DNA of 64,000 nt from Sanghuangporus weigelae (GCA_033182465.1 CP137329.1:992001-1056000), one strand, 5' to 3'. Shown: positions 23,870 through 35,960, numbered from the stretch's first letter. A program made the numbers and translations. The notes: generated by a model from the letters alone, not told the origin.

Positions 23870-25661
23870 CTAAAGGCGTTCGCCCCTTCCGATGACCTTG
23901 ACTCTGAATCCAATTTGTCGGAGCTTGTCAGCGTCTAGGAGGAGTCGGCCGTCAAAGACAAAGGCGGGCTTTTCCATGTTGTCGTAGATAGCTTTCCAGT
24001 CGATGTCGCGGAATTCTTTCCATTCAGTGGCGACGATGACGGCTTCGGCGTCTGAGCATGCATCGAAAGCGCTCGGGCAGATCGTTACTTGCTTTTGAAC
24101 TGGAGAATCGATTTACTTAATGTCAGATTTGGAGAATACATTGAAAAGAGTGGATGAAACGTACTCTCTGCGAGAGAAAGATGCGGTTCGGCTTCTTGCA
24201 AGTCTTGCCAGATTTGCGAGTGCTCGACTTTGGGATCGTAGATCCTAACTTGAGCGCGCTCGGACAGGAAGTCGCGAATAAGCGTGATAGCAGCGCTTTC
24301 GCGAGTGTCGCCAGTGTCCGCCTTGAATGCGAATCCGAGCACAGCGATGCGCTTTCCGGTGATGGTATTAAACAGCGTATCAACGACCGTCTTTGAGAAC
24401 CGTCGTTTCTGGTACTCATTGAGCTCGACGACTTGGCGCCAGTATGCAGCGACCTCGGGTAAGTGAAGAGTCTCGCTTAGATATACGAGGTTCAGAATGT
24501 CCTTCTGGAAACACGATCCGCCAAAACCGACGGAGGCCTTGAGGAATTTCGGACCAATGCGGGAGTCAAACCCGACGGCGTGGGCGACTTCGTCGATGTT
24601 GGCACCTGTTGCTTCGCAGATTGCGGAGAGCGCATTGATGGAGGAGATACGCTGCGCGAGCATGGCGTTTGCTGCGAGCTTGGAGAGCTCGGAAGACCAT
24701 AGTCCGACGGTTAGGATGCGTTCTTTCCTATATTCGCGTTGTTTTTTTAGATCGAATGAGCATACGATAAGAGAAGAATTAAAACTCACGGCACCCAGTT
24801 CGCGTAAACGTCGGATAGGGACTCGGATGCGGCAAGACCTTCTGGGGTCTGAAGGGAGCCGATGAGAACGCGGTCCGGTTTTAAGAGGTCGTTGATGGCC
24901 GTTCCCTCTGCCAAGAACTCCGGGTTGGATAGGATGTCAAACCGACAACCATTCTTGGAATTCGCCTCGAGGATGGTGCGCATTGACTCCGCCGTTCGGC
25001 AGGGGACTGTTGATTTTTCGACTACGATCTTGGAGGAAGTGGCTACTGCGGCGATACGGCGCGTCGCGAGCTCGACATAGCTGGATTAGAGATAAATGGG
25101 AGAGAGAAACTTGTATCAGCAAGCAGACACGTAGCATGGAGGGGAAGAAGGACATTGACGGCGTACTTGAGATCAGCAGCAAAGCCCGCACCGACGCCGC
25201 TCTTCTTGGTCGGCGTATTGACAGAGACGAAGATAAGGTCTGCCTCTTGTATGCACCTGTCGACCTCCGTAGAGAAGAAGAGGTTGCGCCCACGAGCTTG
25301 GCGGACGACGTCGACAAGCCCTGGCTCATAGATGGGGATGGAAAAGTCCTCGCTGTTCCAGGCGTCGATGCGTGTTTGGTTGAGGTCGACGATGTTCACC
25401 TCAATCTGGGGGCAATTGAGCGCGATGACCGCACATGTTGGTCCACCTATGAAGATAGAATGAACGTCAACAAAAACTCGAATGAAGGCGAGGGTGGGCT
25501 TACCGACGTAACCTGCGCCGACTGTTGAGGGCAAAAACGCGTCAGGACCGAACGAAACGCGTGAATGTGAAAGTGAAGTACGCACTGCAGCATATTTTCT
25601 TTACTTTTACTGGACTAATGGCGGTCTTTTGGTCTTTGTAACGTGCAGCGACGCTTTCCAT
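23870..25661 (-). CDS. UDP-glucose 6-dehydrogenase
   Basis: It oxidises UDP-glucose to UDP-glucuronate with two NAD+ and supplies UDP-GlcA and UDP-xylose for glycans. The minus-strand ATG at 25661 starts [20 protein letters not shown]. After two short introns the NAD motif GAGYVGGP appears, then [18 protein letters not shown] and [13 protein letters not shown]. Further on are [16 protein letters not shown] and PDRVLIG. The catalytic Cys stands in [20 protein letters not shown]. The C-terminal UDP-binding half has [20 protein letters not shown] and [19 protein letters not shown], ending GRGERL and TAG at 23870-23872. All key motifs are present, so the enzyme should be active. It runs in the same direction as the ArfGAP, 172 bp downstream of it. 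Confidence 0.95.
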
Positions 25662-25833
25662 GTTGACGAGGGCAGAGGAGATGATGGTGAGAAGTAAAGC
25701 GGGATCGTCCATAAATAATATATTTTATAGTAGATCATCGGACAACCCCGTATCAATAAAGAATAATCCAATTGTCCGACTATGCACACGGGGTATATTT
25801 ACAGTAGTCCAAGGTGGTATAATAAACACCTAC

Positions 25834-27599
25834 TTATGTTCCACCCCACTGGGCGAACGGATTGTGCGAGCCAGCGCCTCCGCCTGCAGCCATGCCCTGG
25901 AAGATCTGCTGCGCTTGTTGAGCTTGCGTCGACATCGGAACGCTTGAATTAGCTGGTGACTGGAACACACCACCAGGCTGGAATGATGTCTGTTGCGTCT
26001 CGACCTGAGGAGTGAAGAATGGCGAAGGCGAGGGGTTGCTTGCAAGAGGTGTTCCGGGGTATTGTTGTTGCTGCGCCTGCGTTTGTGCTTGCATTTGCAT
26101 CGGGGCGAATGGGTTGAACGATGCCTGCTGCGGTTGTGGTTGCTGGGAGGCGTTCGGAGTGCCTGTGGGCATCACTCCCAAAGGCGAACTTGAGAAGGGA
26201 AGAGTCCCACTATGGGTATTGGACCCTGGAGTGGGAGAAGAGAAGGGTCCACCAGCAGACAAATTCGCATACGGGTTTGTCGTCGGTGATGCATTGCTAT
26301 TACCGAATGGAGAAGCGCCGAACGTTGAGAAAGGCGATTGGCCGAGACCTGTCACCATTGGCGTCTGGAATGCTTGGGGGATGCTTTGTTGCGGTTGTGA
26401 CTGGGCATATTGGAGCGGTAGAGACGAGTTCAGAGAAGGAGTCTGAATGGAGATGAGGTCGTTGAATGTTGATGAAGTGAGTGAAGCCTGTTGATTTGGC
26501 GGAGGTGCTGGTGGTGCGCTTGATGCTTGTGCCGAAATTGGAGTGAAGCTGTAAGAGGATGCTGTAGAGTTCGCAGGAAACGGGTTGAAACTGGATCTTC
26601 GAGGAGGGATACTAACGTTGGAGCCAAAATTCGTAGCAGCAGAGCCAGAAGAGAAGGAACGCGCTCCAAAGCTCGGAGCACTTGGAAGCGGGGGTTGTTG
26701 CGTCTGTGTCGTTTGACCACTCGCAGGAGGATCAGAACGGATGGGTGCGGTCTGCGAGCGCTTTGGGAGATAAGTAGGCTGCGTCGATGTCGATTGGGAA
26801 GACGGTAATGCTGTTCTGGATTGGAGTGATTGGGAAGGTCCGAGCTTTTCAGCTGCGCGCGCGGACAAGGGTCGAAAGCGTTGGAACTCGTATTTCGCTA
26901 GAAGGGACCAATTTGATTGTAGGTGGGATGAATAGGCAGGAGTGAAATACTTACATCGGATGTATTTCTCTAATTCGCTGTCGCGCTCGGATTCTTCCAT
27001 GTTTGTAGGTAACGGATGTTTCCTCTCGTCTGGATTCCAGTACTGGTTCGCCTTTATGTTACCGATAGTTTTCATGTTCTGGAGGTGAAAATGAATAGCG
27101 TTCAATGAGATAATATGAGCGGGACGACTGACTTCGACTTGTTCCTTCGTCCAGTCATCGAGCGTAAGACTCTTCCTGATGCGATAGCAACGTCAGAGTA
27201 ACCCAAACCACCAGTGCTCGTTGACATACACTTTGGTGATATGGGTCCCTATCTTGCGATGAATGCTCGCACAATGGACACTGGAACACCGAAGTTAGAT
27301 CCGTCAACAGAGCGATGGATGTTGGCTCACCAGATGAATATGCCGAGATTGTGCGATGCCCAACGAGGAGCCTTCGCTGGTAGTGTTCATTCAGCTTGTA
27401 AGTCGAAGGATGTTGTGCATGAATAGAGTACAGACCTTTGCAGTCTGCACATACATCTAGATGAGAGATTGGTGAACAGAGTGTCTATGATATGTGCATT
27501 GTACATACCGTTACCTGGCTGGGATACGAGTTCGAGCAGGATTCGTTGATTCTTGTCTCTTGTTATTTTGCTCAATCCCGATGCTTTGCTTGTGGACAT
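25834..27599 (-). CDS. ArfGAP domain protein (Age2/SMAP type)
   Basis: The frame starts at the ATG at 27599 (MSTSKASGLSKITRDKNQRI). The ArfGAP zinc finger is split over three short exons and reads CADCKAKAPRWASHNLGIF then ICVHCASIHRKIGTHI, giving CX2CX16CX2C. The catalytic arginine finger is in HRKIGTHI. LTLDDWTKEQVENMKTIGN and KANQYWNPDERKHPLP complete the domain. The remaining ~320 residues are Gln/Pro/Ser/Phe-rich with NPF motifs (SFNPFPA, SFNPFAP, HNPFAQWGGT at the end). NPF repeats often bind EH-domain endocytic proteins. The protein should stimulate GTP hydrolysis on Arf at Golgi or endosomes. Gene length and domain order fit the SMAP/Age2 branch. It is divergent from the FAD synthase gene. 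Confidence 0.92.
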
Positions 27600-27741
27600 G
27601 GTCGTGGTTGGAGAAAGAGAGATTACACGGTAAGTAAATAAATACAAAATGTTCATGTGCACGTCTGTCATCACACCACTGCTTAGACTCCTTTCCTCTC
27701 TTCACCGCACACAACGACGGCCACTCTTCGCTGCTGCCAGT
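27600..27741. promoter_or_regulatory. short divergent promoter between ArfGAP and FAD synthase
   Basis: The two start codons (27599 on -, 27742 on +) are separated by 142 bp. If the upstream in-frame ATG at 27649 is used for FAD synthase, only 49 bp remain. The interval has AT-rich TAAATAAATACAAAAT and CTCTTCACC pyrimidine stretches. A shared promoter is inferred. Confidence 0.5.
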
Positions 27742-29194
27742 ATGACATTGCTCGACAACAGGCATGCTAGGAATGTGAACGTGCAGGTGTTCGACCAGGC
27801 CAAGATCGCTGCTGACGTTCGTAGACTGGCCGAGTCGAACGAGCCCATTGCACCGCTCGTCAGAGAGGCTCTTGATGTTATAAACCAGGCTCTCGACGAC
27901 CATACGTGTGTACCCAGCTTTTCGGGAGACGTAGAGACTGAAAGTGCTTCGTGTGTTTTGCAGGCAGGACCGCGTTTCGCTCAGCTTCAATGGAGGCAAG
28001 GATTGTGCGTACTGCCTCTGTTCCCTCCAATACCTGTTCTAATGTCTGCTATGCTATGTAGGCACTGTTCTGCTACATCTATTCTACGCTGCTATCGGCA
28101 TGCGCTCGTCCTCTTCAAAAGAATCTTACCGAATACCGACGCTCTACATCCCTCTTCCCTCTCCATTCCCTGAACTCGAAGAATTCATCAAGCAGTCTGT
28201 CGTAGCGTACAACCTGGACCTCTATCATTGTTCACCTCCACACACCGAGTCTGAACCTAAGACGAAGCCGGAGAGCCCAAGGGACCTTCCTCCGATTGAG
28301 AGTGTTACTCGACCGACATCTCCCCAGCCGAATGGAACAGGCAAGGAGAAGAAGTATCCTGTTGGGAAGTCGAAAGGTGGAGAGGGCATGAGGAGGGCGT
28401 TGGAGGTCTACAAGCACGATTTCCCGCATGTTGAGGCTATTCTCGTTGGTACGCGCAGGGGGGATCCTCACGGAGGTCAGCATACAATCACTTTTCCCCC
28501 CTCTTTCCCATATGTTCTGATTGACTATTTGGATTTCCAGCGACTCTTGGATTCCGCAACATGACAGACGGTGATTGGCCTCGTTTTGAACGCGTACATC
28601 CGATTATCAACTGGTCGTATACCGATATTTGGACTTTCCTCCGTTCGTTATCTGTGCCGTATTGTGTTCTATACGACCGCGGGTATGTCTTCCAGAATCA
28701 ATTTGTGAAATACCATTTGCTGATACATTGCTGCGTGCCAAAGATACACGAGCCTCGGCTCAACGTATAACACGTATCCTAACCCGGCATTGCGCATCCG
28801 TCCTGTATGTACGTCGAGATCAGAGGCTATTCCGTCCTTCGAGGCTCCTGCGCCCGAGCATCCCTTGGAGACGAACAGTCTATCTGCGAGATCAGACGAG
28901 ACTTGTCTGCCGATCGACTCGGAGTGTACTACACCGGCGCCTGGCTCCGATACTGAGATGCGGAATGGGCGGACCGATGGAAACTGGAGTGGGAACAGGG
29001 ATGAGAATGGGAAAACTGGCCAATACGAAGAGGAAGAAGAGAGATATCTCCCAGCGTATGAGCTCATGGACGGGAATCTCGAACGCGCGGGCCGGGGCAA
29101 ACGTCCTGGCTCTGGCCCTGGAGTTGATACCAACGAGAATGGGAGCAGGACAAGTGAGGAGGTGGAGGAAGTTAAGCTTGAGGGAAATTTATAG
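27742..29194 (+). CDS. FAD1: FAD synthase (FMN adenylyltransferase)
   Basis: It transfers AMP from ATP to FMN and belongs to the PAPS-reductase-like family. The N-terminal helix ([20 protein letters not shown]) leads, across introns, to the nucleotide loop [20 protein letters not shown]. Its junction uses donor GTGCGT near 28005. Then come [20 protein letters not shown] and a ~60-residue Pro/Ser/Lys-rich insert. [35 protein letters not shown] and [21 protein letters not shown] are family hallmarks. After a last intron, [17 protein letters not shown] confirms the C-terminal end of the core. A long acidic tail (about 130 residues, rich in Glu, Gly and Asn) ends at TAG near 29194 and is unusual for the family. 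Start choice: ATG 27742. An in-frame ATG at 27649 would add a basic, possibly mitochondrial, leader. Confidence 0.92.
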
Positions 29195-29485
29195 AACAAT
29201 TCACCTAGAAGTCGATATTTTTGTTGTTGTACATGTTTCTTGGACGTTCACAGCACGTTCGTGAGGTGTAAAAACCGCAAGGATGGAGCATAATGTTGTA
29301 TGCAGTGTATATTATATATCTTGCAATGGATACGAGACCGATTACAAACAGAATCTCAACTCTATGGCAATGAATTAACTATGTGCTATACGGAGATGCA
29401 GTGATATAGATAAGAAAAAAGCAGACCAAGTAGTCCAGTGCTGGGAACCGAAAAAATAAACGCAAACATGTACTTTAATGCTCTG

Positions 29486-31011
29486 TTATTCGGGTTTATC
29501 AGCCTTTCCGTCCTCGATCTCGTCAAGCGGCACTCGTTCATATGCCTTTTCGGCGGAGTGAGCAGGAGGATGCTGAGATTCGACGTGTTTGACCCAGGTG
29601 TAATAAATCGAGCCGCCGAGAATGATGGCTATACTAGCTGCGCGTCCGCTAGAAAGAAAAATTGAAATCAATGAGTAACGTTGCTTTATCTCAACGAAAG
29701 GGAGTGGTAGAATTACCTGGTAATGATATCGTGGAAAAGCCAAACGCCAAGAAATGATGCGGCTACGCCGCGCACGGCGGACGAGACCATGTGTGTGATT
29801 GGTGATGTTACTTTGATGGAGAGTAAGGAGGCGAGACTCATGAGGAAGCCGACAGTTCCCTGCCCAGACGAGTATTAAATGAATATTTGCGAAAGTTTCA
29901 AGAATACGTACCGTGATGAGAGACCCCCACACGAAAGTTCTTAGTTCCCGCGCGTCTCCGTACAGGAGGGCCAATACTCCAGGGAGTTCTCCGCAGACCA
30001 CTACGACAACGCTCAGCACAGCCGCGCTTAGCAAATTTGTGTACCAGCTGAGATCAAGGGCGGAATCGTTGAGCAATTTGATAGCTTTTTTTATGACGAC
30101 TGCATGTAGGGCTGTAGTTGCGCTGCTGGCGACGCCGAAGAATATACCTGCCATCGAGACATGGACGCCATCAAGGAAGACGCCTACGAAGAAGCCAAGA
30201 GTGACAACGAGGCAGGCGAGGAGAATGGCGCGAGAGGGACGGGCGTGGATGAAGATGAACGATGTGAGTACTGTGAATGGAAGGACGAGGCCCCGGGCGA
30301 CTTGGTAGAAAGAGGCGTCTACGAGTTTAAGTGTGAAGTTGCTGAAGCTGATCACAGAGAGAATATGCAACGGTCAAGATGGAGCTTGCAGACGTGAAGT
30401 AGATGGGAACAGACCTGAGTCCGACGACGTTGAGAATAACCATAGGAGCGAGACCCTTGAAGAGAGCCAGATCGAAGTGAAAGGACACTCTAATGATACC
30501 AGCAGCATGAGACACGAGGAAGAGCAGTACGGCAATGATTAGTTGAGTGAGGAGGAAGAATAATGGGACGGTTGTGGTGTTTAGCACCCATTTGTTCCTA
30601 CACGAAGCGGGTAAGCAAAGTTACGGCCCTTCATAAGAGAGAAACGCATTCACGCCATGACCATCTGCGGTACGAATATAAGATAATTTGGAAAAGTAAT
30701 GATATTGATTGGGACATACTGCAAGAGCCGCAACCATGTAGAACGAGACAGTCCCAAACTAGAAAAAAAAATGATCAGTTTTTATGAACTGAAATGAATA
30801 CCCCATCAACACACAACAAGCAGCCTCTCTGGAGGCTTTGGTATATTTTGTTGTGCCATTTTGGAGGAATAGAGAGACCGTCAGTAGCGTAGTAAAGGAA
30901 GATTGAACCGCCGCAGTCGATGCGATGCTGTACGCGCGTGACAACTTTGGTCACGCACGCGTCAGTCACCCATTCAGGCGCGTCGGACTCGATGTCGATG
31001 TCTTTGTGCAT
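29486..31011 (-). CDS. SLC35C-type nucleotide-sugar transporter (GDP-fucose transporter-like)
   Basis: This is a DMT-superfamily transporter of the Golgi or ER membrane with about ten helices. Joined exons give GTVSFYMVAALAMVMANKWV, where MVMA comes from an 11-nt microexon at 30654-30664. They continue PLFFLLTQLIIAVLLFLVS, LAPMVILNVVGL, FTLKLVDASFYQVARGLVLP, VTLGFFVGVFLDG, GIFFGVASSATTALHAVVIK and TSPITHMVSSAVRGVAASFL. The YQVARGLVLPFTV and THMVSSAVRG motifs and the length agree best with SLC35C1/C2. The first exon encodes a 70-residue hydrophilic start (MHKDIDIESDAPEWVTD) whose 3' part is less convincing, so the N-terminus is uncertain. The substrate is inferred from family and from GDP-L-fucose synthase 12 kb away. 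The C-terminus is acidic. Confidence 0.85.
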
Positions 31012-31038
31012 AAACTACCACCACGTCCATAATACAAA
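31012..31038. promoter_or_regulatory. 27-bp divergent interval between transporter and MRE11 starts
   Basis: The first bases of the two ATGs are at 31011 (-) and 31039 (+). The core promoters must overlap each other's 5' coding sequence, or one start is misassigned. Confidence 0.5.
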
Positions 31039-33927
31039 ATGCCTAAAACTTCAGCTACTTTTCAGTCAGATGGTACGTCAATGAAATAAAAACTGGACTA
31101 TCGATGCCCGCCTTGCTCAAGTGCCTGGTACTCCAGAGGACACAATCAAAATCCTGCTCGCAACGGATAACCATATAGGCTATCTAGAACGAGACCCTAT
31201 CAGGGGAAGAGACTCTTTCAACACATTTGAAGAAATTCTACAACTTGCGGTCAAGCACGATGTAGGATGCTCGTTGTGGTCGTTATAAGTCGTTCATGTC
31301 TGTGTCTTAGGTCGACTTCATCCTTCTAGCAGGAGACCTGTTTCACGAGAACCGACCTTCAAGAGACTGTGTATATCGCGTCATTGCTCTCCTGAGGGAA
31401 TACACTATGGGAGATAGACCTATACAGGTTGAGCTACTCAGCGATCCAGATGAAGGGAGAGCTTCCGGTTTTTCGTAAGTTATGCTATTATTGTGTTTAC
31501 CTGACGAAGTAACGACCTGGTTAGATTTCCCGCCGTAAACTACGAGGACCCGAACTTCAACATTGGCATCCCTGTCTTCTCGATACATGGTAATCATGAT
31601 GACCCACAAGGCGCGGGACCTGTAGTGCTTTTTACCTCTCTCCCTTTCGGCAGTTCCTGATCTATAATGGTCCTAATAGGAAGGCGCACTGTGCGCCCTT
31701 GACTTGCTTTCTGTGACGGGTCTTTTGAACTACATGGGCAAGATAGATCTTCCCACGAATGACGCCGAAGCGCAAAACACGGGTATCGCAGTGAAACCAG
31801 TGCTTCTGAAGAAGGGCAATACGCAGTTGGGTCTATATGGCATTGGAAACGTCAAGGATGCGCGACTGCACTTCGAGCTCAGGAGCAATCGTGTGAGAAT
31901 GTACATGCCGCGAGATAAACAGGATTGGTTCAATGTTTTGCTGTTGCATCAAAATAGGTTCTTTCGACTCCCTTCTCAACATATTCCTTGTAATAGCTGA
32001 CTGTGTGCTTGCTCAAGAGTCAAACGCGGTCCGCAGGAATCAGTGCCTGAAGGCATGTTCGACGACAGCGTTGACCTCGTTGTTTGGGGACATGAACATG
32101 ACTGCCGTATCATCCCTGAGCCGGTGGCTGGAAAAGAATACTATGTAACTCAGCCAGGATCCTCCGTAGCAACCTCCTTGGCTGACGGAGAATCACTCGA
32201 AAAGTGTGTTTGTCTTCATATAAAAGACAGTCTGTTGACCCTTTCCCTTTCAGACATGTTGCATTACTTCAGATTTGTGGGAAAGACTTCCGATTAGATC
32301 CAATTCCTCTGCGTACCGTTCGTCCGTTTGTCATTGACGAAGTCTGTCTTGTCGAGGCAGCAGAGGATGAAGGCTTCGACGTCTCTGACCAGATTGAAGT
32401 TGGCAAATTTTTGAAGCGAAGGGCACGTTCTTTGTTCGGAGATGGTATTCCAAAAATGTCACTGATTGCCTTCATTCTTGTCAGGTCAACGAATTGATTG
32501 AGAAAGCAAATAGGCAATGGGAAGAGCGAAACGCGCAAGCTTTAGAAAGAGCAGAGGAACCACTCCCTGCAATGCTACCTTTGATTCGACTAAAGGTATT
32601 AAATGTCTTTAACTTAATGATTCTCTCGGTGCTGAGTCTCGCTGTAAACTAAAGGTAGATACGACTGATGTCGCTGAGATGTCAAACCCAATACGCTTCG
32701 GACAAGAGTTCCAGGGCCGTATAGCTAATCCTCGGGATGTTCTATTCTTCCATCGGTCCAAGAAGTTCTCGTCCCGCTCAAAGAAAACTGCCATTGAAGA
32801 ACCGGAACTCAGTATTGATGATCCCAACATACCAGTCAGCGAAAAACTCGCAAAAGTGCGCGTGGGGACTCTTGTGAAAGAATATTTGGCAGGCCAGGAG
32901 ATGCAGTTACTCGGAGATGCTGGCATGGGCGATGCTATTCAGTTGTTTGTCGAGAAAGATGATCCTCATGCAATCTCATCGTAAGTGTGGGCTGGTGCTT
33001 TTTGTCTCTATTTTTTTGAAATTACTATGATGACGGGACAAAAGATACGTGAATTCGAGCTTGAGATCACTCATGAAAGGTGTCCAAGCCAATGGCCAGG
33101 TCGAAGAGGAAGAATTGGATGATGTCGTAAGTTATTCAGCGATCAGTAGATTTCGCGATACTCAACTGTCGCAGGTTCAAGAGGCTAGGAAGAAACACGA
33201 GGAAGAGTACAAAGAAAAGAAGAAAGGCGGGCATACAGGCGAAACAAAGGTGACTCGAATCTGTCCGTGGAGACTGTACTTCGATCTTACGAAACGTGAT
33301 AGGGCAAGCAGAACGAAGGCTCTGATGCGGAGTCTGTTGACTCGATGATGATGGACCTGGACGGGGATGACGATGACTTTGAAGAACCTGCTCCCGCAAA
33401 AAGGGGGAAAGCGACTGCTTCGAGAGCAAAAGGAAACGGCACGTCGAAAGCGGCGCCCCGCAAAGGAAGACAAGCCAAACCACAGGTGAGCGTGATTGGT
33501 ATACGTCGCGAGCAATAGCTTAGATGAACTCCCAGTTGGATTCGGACGACGAAGAAGACGAGGACGTCGAGGTCGCCCCAAAGGCGCCGAAGAAAACAAG
33601 TCGTGCGGCCGTGTTGAGGTACGTAGTCTTTGTCTGTGAATCATGTAAACATCTGAGCAAGTTGTTCGAAGTCAAACCACGACCGCAAAGAAGGCCACGG
33701 GACGTGGAAAGGCAGCCGCATCACAGGCAAGCACGAAACCTAAGCAAGGAACCTTGAGTTTTGCCCCTTCTGGTACTGGTGCTCGCAGCCGTGGCACACG
33801 AACTGCTGCGACTGCCGCCAGAGGGAAGATGCAGAAAGTTGTACGTCTTCTCCGGTTATCTTTCAGGGGTTATTGATGATAGAATCGTGTTGCTCAGGTC
33901 GAAGTAGACAGTGATAGCGACGAATGA
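31039..33927 (+). CDS. MRE11: double-strand break repair nuclease MRE11
   Basis: This is the nuclease subunit of the MRE11-RAD50-NBS1 complex. The first exon ([11 protein letters not shown]) splices to [20 protein letters not shown], phosphodiesterase motif I (Asp, His). The later metal-binding motifs are [36 protein letters not shown] and [17 protein letters not shown], followed by [15 protein letters not shown]. The capping region ([20 protein letters not shown]) and the helical part ([20 protein letters not shown]) follow. A long C-terminus has Lys/Arg-rich and acidic patches ([38 protein letters not shown]) and ends VEVDSDSDE with TGA at 33925. Basic and acidic C-terminal DNA-binding tails are usual for MRE11. 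All catalytic motifs are intact. About ten short introns are present. Confidence 0.95.
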
Positions 33928-34024
33928 TACCTAAATTTTGTGTCAGACCATTCTTCGTTAATGTAACATCAGCACACGCCTTGCCTGCATGCCTTGTAAC
34001 CCTACCTCTAAACCGCATGTGCAT

Positions 34025-35220
34025 CTAGTTAACAATTGAATCCATCCGATCTCCTCCTATTATCCTCTCCGTCAGCGCTTCACAAGAGACTAGTTTTCGT
34101 ATTCGGTCGAAGCAAGCCTCATGCATGCTCAGCTGCACGTCATCGGCACCTGAGCCGGAGGATGGCATCGAGAATAGACTCGCGGAAGCCTTCTCCACAT
34201 TCGTAATCCTGATGCGAGGTCCCCATATACTACCCTGATATGCATCCACAATACGCATTGAATTGAGACAAACGAGTTCTGTCGCAGATGCAATCATTGC
34301 AACTTCCAGAGGGTCCAGGAATGTTATCTGGCCGAGATAAATAGTCTGAAGATATGGCATGGGCAACAGTGGCGACATTGGTACGGAGTCGATCGGGTCA
34401 GCGACATAATCATGCGCTACTATACCCAGAGCTTTCGCAAGCAGGTGTGTCGGATATCCGTCCTCAGGCAGAGGGAATGATAGATTAGTGAGTTTGAGGT
34501 GACGAAGATGTGTCCATGATTGCATTGCCTTGAACATATACGAGGCAGCGATTGGTACGATCTGAGCAGTTCATCAGAGGCCGCAAATTATAATGTTAGA
34601 GGAGACGAGAGGTGAAGCTTACGGCGATGGAGAAATGATGAGCTGGATCGGGACCTGTCCAAATAAATTCAAATGGGCTTGTAGATTATGATTGAGAATT
34701 GTCGAAAAGGGAAGCTCTGGAAGGTAACTCACTCCGTCAAATCGAGAGCCTTGAAAAGATAGCCAGAATTCTCGTCGAGTCTAAGAGAGTTTAAGCATAA
34801 CTGTACACGTTGGAATCCGAGCTTTCCGTGCGGAGAACGGTTGTATTGGTCATACTCCGAGTCCAAGACTGATCTACGAGTGAGATCTGCTATGCGAAGG
34901 AACAGTTCGCGGAGGAGTTTGAATAGACGGGAATTAACCGTCCCTCCAGCAAGACTAATGAATATCACCCTCGGGCGGAACACGAGTTTGTGGCACGTCC
35001 TAACAAAGCGATCGAGCTGGCGAATGGACGAGAAACGCAGGACGGTGTGTAGAAGAGATAAACCCAAGTTGTGAAAATAAGAGTTGACCATAAGCAGGGA
35101 CATTGGTCGTCGAGGCGTCTCGTCGAATACGAATTCAATAATTTTTAACAGAATCTCTGCAGGTAAAGCTAAGCTCATGTTCCCTGGTGTGCTGTAGCAG
35201 TAAGGTGATAAGGAGCGCAT
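34025..35220 (-). CDS. F-box-like protein
   Basis: MSLALPAEILLKIIEFVFDE (ATG at 35178) has the F-box pattern LPxEILxxIxxF. It is followed by SLLMVNSYFHNLGLSLLHTV, matching the second and third F-box helices. The remainder is Leu-rich without strict repeats (FRPRVIFISLAGGTVNSRLF, WTHLRHLKLTNLSFPLPEDG, LPMPYLQTIYLGQITFLDPL), as in the divergent F-box/LRR proteins expanded in mushrooms. Two introns join the 35220-34729 exon to a small exon (GPDPAHHFSIA) and the 34540-34025 exon. The ATG at 35220 is 14 codons further upstream; 35178 fits the domain better. The likely role is substrate adaptor of an SCF ubiquitin ligase, by family only. It starts divergently from the PEX39-like gene. Confidence 0.75.
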
Positions 35221-35341
35221 CCGTCGATGTTACATGTAGACAACGGAGGTATTTTATTTATTCAAACGTGCATATGTAATCAGATGTTCTGAGCCTGAAT
35301 CGACGATCCGATCATCTCTTCCGTCTTCGCCGTTGCAATGC

Positions 35342-35960
35342 ATGGCCGAATCCAATGTAAATGAACAGTTCGCTTCCTACCCTTTTGACACGGATGAAGC
35401 ATTCCAGGTTCGTGTGTTCTGTGATCCTAACTGTGATCCGATTTCTGAGTGATGGTTCAGGAAGGACTATCGAGCATTCTAGAGTCTGTACAGCAAGGTG
35501 AATCGACTTCTGACAGTCGAGAAGATATTATTGGCCGGGCCAAAGCGTCCTACTTCTCATCGTTGGTGCAATTGAAACTCTCTAGTGTGACTGCTTGGCC
35601 TCATTTGATATTTGTCTAGCATCACTGGGCACCAAATATCGTGGGACGAGCTGAAGTCTGCAAATATGGTACCTTCGCCAGGCCAGCGAAGTACTGGCGA
35701 GCACCCTACCCAGAACGACGAGAAGGTTCTAACTTTCGCCGAGATCGTATCCCTGATTGAATCGAATCAGGCGCACCTTGTCCCAAATAATGAGAATATA
35801 CCAGGAGGCACAACCGTGCGTTGACTCGCAATTTCAATGAAAATCAATGGGGCTGATTGATCACAACATTGATTTCCAGGAAGAAATTCCGAGCGCATCA
35901 ACAGCCGAGCGAAGAAAGAAACCCTGGGAGCTCACTGCTAATACGGACGCTGGCCGTTAG
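35342..35960 (+). CDS. small KPWE-motif protein, PEX39-like peroxin candidate
   Basis: Four exons (35342-35407, 35461-35561, 35620-35815, 35880-35960) give 147 residues. All introns have GT-AG borders and the frame closes exactly at TAG 35958-35960. The N-terminus is acidic (MAESNVNEQFASYPFDTDEA). The C-terminal half holds LTFAEIVSLIESNQ, then HLVPNNENIPGGT, and finally AERRKKPWELTAN. A short FxEIVxLI helix, an IPG turn and a terminal [R/K]PWE motif are, to my knowledge, the features of PEX39 (human C6orf226, yeast YJR012C). PEX39 helps PTS2 cargo import with PEX7. The sequence is short, so homology is suggestive rather than proven. It starts divergently from the F-box gene, 121 bp away. Confidence 0.6.

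Noticed and set aside
25993-26456. Plus-strand frames of 66-144 codons opposite the ArfGAP C-terminus
   Set aside because: They are antisense shadows of the Gln/Pro-rich tail, with no signals of their own.
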